A stretch of DNA of 64,000 bases from NCBI RefSeq assembly GCF_000712975.1, contig NZ_JHQL01000001.1, positions 949,352-1,013,351 of the forward strand, in the 5' to 3' direction. Origin of the DNA: Vreelandella neptunia. GTDB taxonomy: Bacteria > Pseudomonadota > Gammaproteobacteria > Pseudomonadales > Halomonadaceae. Positions 53,306 to 64,000 of this stretch are shown here, piece by piece; within the stretch, counting starts at the first letter, position 1; each line of letters begins with the position of its first letter. Made by a program: the position numbers and the translations under genes. Below the pieces are notes generated by a model. The model did not search any database. It saw nothing but the letters and a program-made list of their open reading frames with translations, and was not told where the DNA came from.

Positions 53306-53878
53306 ATGAATGTAATGAATGCATCTCCTCGCCGCAAGGAATTGACACGTTTAGCCGCTCAGCTATTCGTCCAAGAAGGCTTTGACCGCACCACAGTGCG
53401 TATGCTGGCGCAAGAAATGGGCATTAAGTCTGGCAGCCTGTTTCATCACTTTAAAGATAAGCAGGAGATATTGGCTGCGGTGATAGAGGAGGGCACTCAG
53501 AATGCGCTTAGCATTGCCAAAGCAGCGCTTCAGAAATGCGACGATGATCCTGAGGCGCGCCTGCATGCTATGGCACGAGCGCATTTGGAAACGCTGTTTG
53601 CTGATCGCAATGCCCATGTGGTCGCATTATTTGAATGGCGGCGATTAGATCCTGATGCGAGTGCCCACCTAAGCCACCTGCGGGATGCCTACGAAGCACT
53701 CTGGGTAGACGTTATTGACGATGCGCTGGCAGCAGAGCTTATTCACGGTGACCGCTTTCTGGTGTCGCGGTTTATCTTGGGGGCGCTGAACTGGACGGTG
53801 CGTTGGTACGACCCCAGCGGGCCGCGAACCCCCGACGATTTAGCCGATGAACTGGTCGCTATGATTATGGCGCGTTAA
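53306..53878 (+). CDS. TetR family transcriptional regulator
   Basis: A 190-residue repressor with an N-terminal helix-turn-helix (RTTVRMLAQEMGIKSGSLFHHFKDKQEILAAVIEEG, about residues 27-62) and a ligand-binding helical domain. It is divergent from the thiolase gene and upstream of the acyl-CoA synthetase-dehydrogenase genes, so it likely controls them in response to an acyl-CoA. ATG 53306 or 53315 is the start; the open frame runs further up without a ribosome site. Confidence 0.88.
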   Translation: MNVMNASPRRKELTRLAAQLFVQEGFDRTTVRMLAQEMGIKSGSLFHHFKDKQEILAAVIEEGTQNALSIAKAALQKCDDDPEARLHAMARAHLETLFADRNAHVVALFEWRRLDPDASAHLSHLRDAYEALWVDVIDDALAAELIHGDRFLVSRFILGALNWTVRWYDPSGPRTPDDLADELVAMIMAR

Positions 53879-53970
53879 CCCTTTCGATCGACCAACGTCT
53901 AATCTATTTAGAACGCTGATTGCTTGCGCTCCCGCGTAAATGCTTTTAGCGTTAGCTCAACTGCAAGGTT

Positions 53971-53988
53971 TCCGTTAACGTAAACGGA
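53971..53988. promoter_or_regulatory. Candidate operator for the adjacent TetR regulator
   Basis: TCCGTTAACGTAAACGGA, symmetric at 16 of 18 positions, lies about 80 nt before the acyl-CoA synthetase gene in the gap after the tetR gene. The link to that regulator is an inference from position. Confidence 0.5.
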
Positions 53989-54069
53989 CAATAATAATGC
54001 GTAAGCTCGGAACCCTGGCCTGTCTGTTTGCGTACCACTGCTCACGACTAACAACATAAGAGAGCCATC

Positions 54070-55740
54070 ATGACAGCAACATCAGCCTCATTACCCACCT
54101 ATTCGACCTTCCTGGAAAGCTTTACGGTTGACAGTATGATTGCCAGGCTAGATGACCATCAAGATGGTTACCTTAATGCCTTTGAAGCATGCTGTGGCCG
54201 TCATGTGCGCCAGGGGCGAGGAGATGTGCTTGCGCTGGTACAGGAAGATATCAATGGGGAAACGCATACCCTGACTTACGCAGAGCTAGACGAGCAGAGT
54301 GGCAAGCTTGCTGGCTGGTTTAAGACGCAGGGGCTTGGCGAGGGCGATCGCATAGCCTGTATGCTGCCGCGCTCACCAGCGCTGCTAGTAGCTGTGCTTG
54401 CTACTTGGCGAATTGGTGCGGTCTACCAGCCGTTGTTTACCGCGTTTGGCCCCGATGCGGTGGATTATCGCTTGGGGCGCGCTGATACCAAGCTGGTGAT
54501 TACTGATCACGCTAACCGCTATAAGTTTGACGGGCTAAGTCAGTGCCCACCTGTTTTGGCGGTAGGTGGTTCTACCAGCGAACACCCTAATGACCATGAC
54601 TGGCAGGCTGCATTGACGCATACGTCAATGAGCGAAAAGCCACCCCGGCTTGCCCCTGAAAAACCTTTTCTTCAGATGTTTACCTCAGGCACAGTGGGCA
54701 AGCCAAAAGGCGTGGCAGTGCCGCTTTCCGGGATGACAGCGTTTGCTCTCTATATGGAGCTGGCAGTCGATCTTCGTGACGATGACCGCTTTTGGAATAT
54801 GGCGGATCCTGGTTGGGCATACGGGCTTTATTATGCGATTGCCGGACCGCTGCTGCTCGGTGTTACCACGCACTTCTGCGAGGCGGGCTTCAGTGCAGAA
54901 GGTGCATTGGCGTTTATGAAGCGCCACCATATTACTAATTTCGCGGCAGCTCCTACGGCATACCGTTTAATGAAAGCATCAGGGCTGTTCGATGATGCCC
55001 ACCAAACGCTTGAGCTTCGCGCGGCAAGCTCAGCAGGCGAGCCGCTCAATACGGAAGTAGTGACCTGGGTGGAGAAGTCGTTGGGTTGTCCGGTCATGGA
55101 TCACTATGGCCAAACAGAAACCGGCATGACCTGTAATAACCATCACTCCCTTGATCACCCCAAGCATGTAGGCGCTATGGGTGTGCCGATGCCGGGTTAC
55201 CGTCTAGCCATTTTGGACGCAGAGTATAACGAGCTGCCACCTGGTGAGCCGGGTGTGCTTGCGGTTGACATTAAAAACTCACCAGCCCACTTCTTCCAGG
55301 GTTATACCTGGCAAGAAAAAGACCCCTTTGTAAATGGTTACTACCTAACTGGTGATGTGGTTATTCGCAATGAAGACGGCTCATTCCAATTTGCCGGACG
55401 TGATGACGACATTATCACCACTGCAGGCTATCGGGTCGGCCCCACGGACGTTGAAAACAGCGTGATGACACACCCAGCGGTTGCAGAGTCTGCGGCGGTT
55501 GGGCAGCCGGACGAGATTCGCGGTGAGGTGATTAAATCTTACATCGTGCTGCGTGATGGGTATGAAGCTAGCGAGGCGCTTGCCGATGAAATCCGCCAGC
55601 AGGTGCGTGAGCGTCTTTCCACCCATGCGTTCCCTAGGGTAATTGAGTTTGTCGATGAGCTGCCAAAAACGCCTAGTGGTAAAATTCAGCGCTTTAAACT
55701 TCGTGCCCAAGCCACTGAGCAAGCACGCAACGACAAATAA
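54070..55740 (+). CDS. Acyl-CoA synthetase (AMP-forming)
   Basis: A 556-residue ANL-superfamily ligase with MFTSGTVGKPKGVAVPL (about residues 202-218), DHYGQTETGM (about 347-356), YYLTGDVVIRNEDGSFQFAGRDDDIITTAGYRVGP (about 427-461) and the catalytic lysine in PKTPSGKIQR. The pattern resembles acetyl- or medium-chain acyl-CoA synthetases more than long-chain FadD. It forms an operon with the short-chain dehydrogenase 16 nt on. Confidence 0.88.
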   Translation: MTATSASLPTYSTFLESFTVDSMIARLDDHQDGYLNAFEACCGRHVRQGRGDVLALVQEDINGETHTLTYAELDEQSGKLAGWFKTQGLGEGDRIACMLPRSPALLVAVLATWRIGAVYQPLFTAFGPDAVDYRLGRADTKLVITDHANRYKFDGLSQCPPVLAVGGSTSEHPNDHDWQAALTHTSMSEKPPRLAPEKPFLQMFTSGTVGKPKGVAVPLSGMTAFALYMELAVDLRDDDRFWNMADPGWAYGLYYAIAGPLLLGVTTHFCEAGFSAEGALAFMKRHHITNFAAAPTAYRLMKASGLFDDAHQTLELRAASSAGEPLNTEVVTWVEKSLGCPVMDHYGQTETGMTCNNHHSLDHPKHVGAMGVPMPGYRLAILDAEYNELPPGEPGVLAVDIKNSPAHFFQGYTWQEKDPFVNGYYLTGDVVIRNEDGSFQFAGRDDDIITTAGYRVGPTDVENSVMTHPAVAESAAVGQPDEIRGEVIKSYIVLRDGYEASEALADEIRQQVRERLSTHAFPRVIEFVDELPKTPSGKIQRFKLRAQATEQARNDK

Positions 55741-55756
55741 TTAAAGGAAAGTTGAA

Positions 55757-56524
55757 ATGCAGGTAAAGGATTGTACGTTTTTAATTACAGGGGCTGCTTC
55801 AGGTTTAGGTGCGGCAACTGCAGAGCGTTTAGTGGCTGCCGGTGGGAAGGTTGTACTTTGCGATATGAACAACAGCGTGGTGGATCACGCCAAGCGCTTA
55901 GGTGATCGTGCAAAGGCCTGCATGGCTGATATTACTTCTGCTGATGAAATGCAGCAGGCGATTGACGAAGCGGTTGCAATGGGTGGTGAAAGCGGTCTTT
56001 CTGGCGTTATTCACTGTGCTGGCGTGGTAAGTGTAGCCAAGCTTGTGGATCGTAATGGTAATCCTGCAGACCTGGAAAGCTATGCAAAAACGATCAACAT
56101 CAATCTAATCGGCACGTTTAATGTGATGCGATTAGCGGCCGCAGCCATGGCTAAAAATGCCCCTAATGAAAGCGGCGAGAGGGGCGTAATTATTAATACG
56201 GCTTCTATAGCCGCATTCGATGGGCAGGTTGGCCAGTGTGCTTACAGTGCTTCCAAGGCTGGCGTAGTGGGCATGAGTTTGCCTGCGGCCAGAGAGCTTT
56301 CCCGTCATGCTATTCGCGTTATGGCGATTGCGCCGGGTGTGTTTGAAACCCCTATGATGAGTGAGATTCCTGATGACGCGGCCCAAGCGTTAGCCGCTGC
56401 GGTGCCTTTTCCCAAGCGATTGGGTAAGCCTGGTGAATTTGCCCAGCTGGCCGAACATATTATTACTAACCCAATGTTGAACGGTGAAGTGATTCGGTTG
56501 GATGGAGGCATTCGAATGCAGTAA
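55757..56524 (+). CDS. Short-chain 3-hydroxyacyl-CoA dehydrogenase
   Basis: A 255-residue SDR with the NAD motif [15 protein letters not shown] (residues 11-25), [24 protein letters not shown] holding the catalytic Ser-Tyr-Lys (about 146-169) and a PGVFETPM segment. The pattern matches human type HSD17B10 and bacterial 3-hydroxyacyl- or 3-hydroxy-2-methylbutyryl-CoA dehydrogenases. It oxidises a 3-hydroxyacyl-CoA to the keto form that the nearby thiolase would cleave. AAAGGAAAG lies before the ATG; a terminator follows. Confidence 0.88.
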   Translation: MQVKDCTFLITGAASGLGAATAERLVAAGGKVVLCDMNNSVVDHAKRLGDRAKACMADITSADEMQQAIDEAVAMGGESGLSGVIHCAGVVSVAKLVDRNGNPADLESYAKTININLIGTFNVMRLAAAAMAKNAPNESGERGVIINTASIAAFDGQVGQCAYSASKAGVVGMSLPAARELSRHAIRVMAIAPGVFETPMMSEIPDDAAQALAAAVPFPKRLGKPGEFAQLAEHIITNPMLNGEVIRLDGGIRMQ

Positions 56525-56552
56525 CTGGAATTGGGACATAAGCGTCGTTTAT

Positions 56553-56590
56553 TAACCTGTCAGCATTTTTGCTGGCAGGTTTTTTTATTT
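56553..56590 (+). terminator. Terminator after the SDR gene
   Basis: AACCTGTCAGC and GCTGGCAGGTT pair (one G-U) around a short loop, followed by seven or more T. Confidence 0.8.
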
Positions 56591-56661
56591 TATAAATCAG
56601 AAAGCTACTATGTGGTCGACCAAAGTTGTAGCTGTTTTAAGGGGTGTATTAAAACGACCGC

Positions 56662-56690
56662 TTGACTATAGGCGGTGCGCGCGCTAACTT
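56662..56690 (+). promoter_or_regulatory. Promoter of the acyl-CoA dehydrogenase gene
   Basis: TTGACT (56662-56667) and TAACTT (56685-56690) with a 17-bp spacer. The PsrA-like palindrome at 56688 begins in the -10 element, so a bound repressor would block it. Confidence 0.55.
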
Positions 56691-56709
56691 TCAAACATGT
56701 GTTTGAAAG
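56688..56709. promoter_or_regulatory. PsrA-like operator upstream of the acyl-CoA dehydrogenase
   Basis: Perfect 10-bp arms CTTTCAAACA and TGTTTGAAAG around TG. The core CAAAC-ATGT-GTTTG fits the PsrA consensus [GC]AAAC-N(2-4)-GTTT[GC] as I recall it. Confidence 0.7.
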
Positions 56710-56776
56710 TGGTTGTTAAAACTCAATGTGATTGACGCTTATGACTGCTTTCAGCCCCTTGTTTAGGAGAAGTGAC

Positions 56777-58582
56777 ATGCCCAGCTATCAAGCCCCTCTA
56801 CGTGACATGCGTTTCGTTATGGACGAAATGTTTGACTACCCCGGCCATTACGCCGCGCTACCCAATGGCGATGATGCATCTCCAGACGTTGTGAATGCGA
56901 TTTTGGAAGAGGGCGCGCGTTTTGCCCGCGACGTGTTATTGCCGATTAACCAAAGCGGTGACAAAGAGGGGTGTTTGCTCGAAGGTGGTGACGTTAAAGC
57001 ACCGAAGGGCTTTAAAGAAGCCTATCAGCAATATGTAGAAGGTGGCTGGCCAAGCTTGGCGGCAGACCCTGAGCAGGGTGGGCAGGGTTTGCCTCATTCG
57101 TTGGCGATGATGCTCTCTGAAATGATTTGCGCAACTAACTTAGCGTGGGGTATGTATCCAGGGCTTTCTCATGGTGCTGCCGATGCGCTTAGGCATCACG
57201 GTACCGATGAGCAGAAAGAAACTTACCTTACCAAACTGGTAGAGGGTGTTTGGACAGGCACGATGTGTCTCACCGAACCACACTGTGGTACTGACCTTGG
57301 GTTGATTAAGACACGTGCAGTGCCTGATGAAAGCGGCGCTTATTCAATCACTGGTACCAAAATCTTTATCTCTGCCGGTGACCATGATCTAGCGGAGAAC
57401 ATCGTACACCTTGTGTTGGCTAAACTGCCTGACGCTCCTGAAGGCTCGAAGGGTATTTCTCTATTCGTCGTGCCCAAATTTATGCCCGATGCCCAAGGTA
57501 ACCCAGGCGAGCGTAATGGCGTAACGTGCGGTTCGCTTGAGCACAAGATGGGCATCCATGGCAATGCTACCTGCGTGATGAACTTTGACGCTGCGACGGG
57601 CTATTTGGTTGGTGCGCCCAATAAAGGTTTGGCGTGTATGTTCACGATGATGAACGCAGCGCGCCTTGGGGTAGGTATTCAAGGGCTAGGTTTAATTGAA
57701 GCCAGTTTCCAAAACTCGCTGAGTTACGCCCGAGACCGATTGCAAATGCGTGCGCTTTCTGGAGCCCAGGCCCCTGAGAAGCCAGCAGACCCGATTATTG
57801 TGCATCCGGATGTACGCCGTATGCTGCTGACCCAGAAGGCATTCGCCGAGGGTGGCCGCATGTTAGTGCTTTACACCGCTCAGATGCTCGACATTGTTGA
57901 GCATGGTAAGCCTGGCGAAGAGAAAGAGCAGGCTGAAACCTTGCTCGGCCTATTAACACCTATTGTGAAAGCGTTTCTCACTGAAGTCGGTTTTGAGTGC
58001 ACCAATGAAGGCGTGCAGATTTTTGGTGGGCACGGCTTCATTAAAGAGTGGGGGATGGAACAGTTGGTGCGTGATGCGCGTATTACCCGTCTCTATGAGG
58101 GTACCACTGGTATTCAGGCGCTAGACCTGCTTGGTCGCAAGGTGTTGATGAGTCAGGGTGAGTCGCTAAAAGTGTTCACCAAAGAAATCCATAAGTTCTG
58201 TAAGACGGAAGCTGATAACCCTGCGTTAAAAGAGTTTGTTGAGCCGCTAGCGAAGCTAAACGCTGAGTGGGGCGAGTTGACCATGGGTGTGGGCATGAAA
58301 GCGATGCAGGATCGCGAAGAGGTTGGGGCGGCAAGCGTCGATTACCTAATGTACTCCGGTTATGTCACGTTGGCTTACCTTTTTGCCCGTGCAGCTAAGC
58401 AAGCATCGGTGGCATTAGAGGGTGATGACAAAGCGTTTTATGCCGCTAAATTGAACACTGCCCGCTTTTACTATCAGCGCTTGCTGCCGCGTACAAAGGC
58501 TCACGCGCAAATGATCCAGTCCGGTGCGGGAAGTCTTATGGCGATGTCGAGTGAAGATTTTGGCTTAGGATTTGAAATTTAG
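56777..58582 (+). CDS. Acyl-CoA dehydrogenase
   Basis: A 601-residue FAD enzyme of the large acyl-CoA dehydrogenase type with an added C-terminal domain, as in fatty-acid degradation (FadE-like) of pseudomonads. Visible are CLTEPHCGTDLGLIKTRA (FAD/substrate motif, about residues 157-174), TGTKIFISAGDHDL, and QIFGGHGFIKEWGMEQLVRDARITRLYEGTTGIQALDL with the catalytic glutamate region (about 416-453). It catalyses the first oxidation of beta-oxidation. AGGAGA lies six bases before ATG 56777. A PsrA-like operator overlies its promoter. Confidence 0.92.
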   Translation: MPSYQAPLRDMRFVMDEMFDYPGHYAALPNGDDASPDVVNAILEEGARFARDVLLPINQSGDKEGCLLEGGDVKAPKGFKEAYQQYVEGGWPSLAADPEQGGQGLPHSLAMMLSEMICATNLAWGMYPGLSHGAADALRHHGTDEQKETYLTKLVEGVWTGTMCLTEPHCGTDLGLIKTRAVPDESGAYSITGTKIFISAGDHDLAENIVHLVLAKLPDAPEGSKGISLFVVPKFMPDAQGNPGERNGVTCGSLEHKMGIHGNATCVMNFDAATGYLVGAPNKGLACMFTMMNAARLGVGIQGLGLIEASFQNSLSYARDRLQMRALSGAQAPEKPADPIIVHPDVRRMLLTQKAFAEGGRMLVLYTAQMLDIVEHGKPGEEKEQAETLLGLLTPIVKAFLTEVGFECTNEGVQIFGGHGFIKEWGMEQLVRDARITRLYEGTTGIQALDLLGRKVLMSQGESLKVFTKEIHKFCKTEADNPALKEFVEPLAKLNAEWGELTMGVGMKAMQDREEVGAASVDYLMYSGYVTLAYLFARAAKQASVALEGDDKAFYAAKLNTARFYYQRLLPRTKAHAQMIQSGAGSLMAMSSEDFGLGFEI

Positions 58583-58689
58583 GTTTCGAAGTACGCAGTG
58601 AGAAATACGGCTTTTGAAATTCCAGTGACACAGATAAATCTGTATGGGTAACCGAGCACTCTCTGGTCAGGCGTTCTGATCGGTGGTTT

Positions 58690-58735
58690 GCGGCAGGATT
58701 GTTCTATGAACAACGCCTGCCGCTTTTTTTATGTT
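58690..58735 (+). terminator. Terminator after the acyl-CoA dehydrogenase
   Basis: GCGGCAGG and CCTGCCGC with an inner GTT/AAC stem, then seven T, upstream of the rRNA operon. Confidence 0.8.
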
Positions 58736-58926
58736 TTTTTGATAAACCCTCTTGCCAAGACGGCAGCGAATCCGTAAAGTACGCATCCGCTGCCGGGGAC
58801 GCACAGCGTTACCAGCGGTGATAGAAGGTGAAAACCTTCGGTTTGTCAGGAAGTTAGCGCAATAAAAGAGAAGGCATCGTTATCTCGCTTTCTTAACCCG
58901 CTCGCTTCACTCACTGAAAACAGTGA

Positions 58927-58954
58927 TTGACAAACACCAGGAAATGCGTAGAAT
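58927..58954 (+). promoter_or_regulatory. rRNA operon promoter
   Basis: TTGACA (58927-58932) and TAGAAT (58949-58954), 16-bp spacer, with a GC-rich stretch (ACGCCTTCCTCGC) after the -10 that suits stringent control. About 265 nt before 16S. No gene is seen in the 58736-59218 leader region. Confidence 0.75.
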
Positions 58955-59023
58955 ACGCCTTCCTCGCTGAGGCAAACCAGTTCATCGGTTAGCCGGCTGA
59001 TAAGACAGCCTCGCAGCGAAACA

Positions 59024-59034
59024 GCTCTTTAACA
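59024..59034 (+). promoter_or_regulatory. BoxA antitermination element in the 16S leader
   Basis: GCTCTTTAACA, the NusB/NusE-binding boxA of rRNA operons. Confidence 0.8.
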
Positions 59035-59037
59035 ATT

Positions 59038-59053
59038 TGATCAGGTAATTCAT
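59038..59053 (+). other. 5' strand of the 16S processing stem
   Basis: TGATCAGGTAATTCAT is the exact reverse complement of 60786-60801 in the spacer. The 16-bp duplex brackets 16S rRNA and is the expected RNase III substrate. Confidence 0.8.
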
Positions 59054-59218
59054 GTGGGCGCTTGCCGATGAGGGTGATAAATCACCAAATATCAAGGCAA
59101 GCGGTCATGACAATGTAAATTGAAATGAATTCGTTTGAACCTTGAGCCAAGTTTGATGCGCTTTTGTTGTTCGTCAACATTATGTTGTTGGATGACGAGT
59201 AAGCATCACAATGATTTT

Positions 59219-60751
<1,533 letters not shown>

Positions 60752-61063
60752 AACGATGCATCATCCCTCGCGGTAAGCGCTCACAATGAATTACCTGATC
60801 AGAATGCTGTTGATACGCATTGATAAGCGTTTTCTTCTTATTGAAAAAATAAAAAAGACCTTTCTTTTAAAAACCTTTTTTTTCTTTTATTAATGTGAAA
60901 ATGCACCCACTTATCCCTGCGCATATCACTCGCTCTTTAACAATGTATATCATGCTGACATAAACGCTTCTTTGAAGTGTTTATACGTAATTGTTTTGTG
61001 ATACGTCTCAAGCGTATCCGGCAATCGTTATCATTGCGAACCCCAGACTCCTTCGGGTTATAG
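60752..61063 (+). other. 16S-23S spacer without tRNA genes
   Basis: About 312 nt. It holds the 3' strand of the 16S processing stem (60786-60801), an AT-rich A/T-tract stretch (about 60836-60895), a second boxA (60932-60942) and the 5' strand of the 23S processing stem (61043-61071). No tRNA-Ile, tRNA-Ala or other tRNA cloverleaf can be found. Confidence 0.85.
60932..60942 (+). promoter_or_regulatory. BoxA antitermination element in the spacer
   Basis: GCTCTTTAACA, identical to the leader copy, placed before 23S as in E. coli. Confidence 0.75.
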
Positions 61064-63956
<2,893 letters not shown>

Positions 63957-64000
63957 ATAACACCCAAGGGGTCTGGTCGCAGTGATAACGAAACGAGTGT
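63957..64000 (+). other. 23S-5S spacer, start
   Basis: It contains the 3' arm of the 23S processing stem (to about 63976). The 5S gene is expected directly beyond the end of the window. Confidence 0.7.

Noticed and set aside
60836..60895. Terminator within the rRNA spacer
   Set aside because: The A and T tracts pair only imperfectly and lack a GC stem; a terminator here would cut off 23S.

Overview
The window comes from a moderately halophilic gammaproteobacterium, most likely Halomonas or a close relative in the Halomonadaceae. The evidence is the 16S rRNA signature, the gene order shared with Pseudomonas and Escherichia, and the moderate GC content; the genus is an inference from memory, not a database match. 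Nearly all of the sequence is chromosomal housekeeping, with one accessory block for arsenic resistance. I see no transposase, integrase, prophage or CRISPR array. Layout: (1) 1-2.6 kb, the 3' part of acnD and then prpF (2-methylcitrate cycle, propionate use). (2) 2.7-8.5 kb, a ComEA-like secreted DNA-binding protein, pyrF, lapA-lapB with ihfB, sdhE-ygfX and nadB. (3) 8.8-12.5 kb, the conserved uvrY/gacA-uvrC-pgsA-tRNA(Gly-Cys-Leu) cluster, here with a decayed tRNA-like copy inside it. (4) 12.6-20 kb, tRNA-Ala, argF, grxD and a dense plus-strand run dnaX-ybaB-recR-rnd-ycgL-acpH-ycgN. (5) 20-31 kb, an unrecognised 55-residue gene behind two large palindromes, an oligopeptidase B, a class II amidotransferase, fadD, hrpA and a KAS III enzyme. 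(6) 31-37 kb, mlaA, a PP2C-type response regulator, a STAS protein, tal and two exporters. (7) 37-41.6 kb, pstS-pstC-pstA-pstB with two Pho boxes.

(8) 41.6-50.3 kb is the arsenic island. A gapdh-arsJ-MFS operon starts a few bases after the pst terminator. It is followed by a permease/thioredoxin pair, then arsH-acr3-FMN reductase-CC-motif protein, with arsC divergent from arsH. Three promoters in the island carry the same ATATATG-N6-CGTATAT-like element, but no arsR gene lies in the window. The set suggests two routes of arsenic removal: arsenate reduction (ArsC) with arsenite export (Acr3), and arsenate capture as 1-arseno-3-phosphoglycerate (GAPDH) with export by ArsJ. ArsH and the DUF318 permease add a likely organoarsenical branch.

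(9) 50-58.6 kb holds a chemoreceptor and fatty or branched-acid degradation genes: thiolase, TetR regulator, acyl-CoA synthetase, short-chain dehydrogenase and acyl-CoA dehydrogenase. PsrA-like operators precede both fadD and the acyl-CoA dehydrogenase gene. (10) 58.7-64 kb is an rRNA operon (16S, a spacer without tRNA genes, 23S); the 5S gene must lie just past the end.

The most notable observations are: an exact A AAA AAG frameshift site in dnaX that would give a short gamma subunit; the small 55-residue gene with its palindromes; the arsenic regulon lacking a local regulator; the PsrA-like sites; the decayed tRNA; and repeated short tandem multiplications of 14-16 bp at several places.
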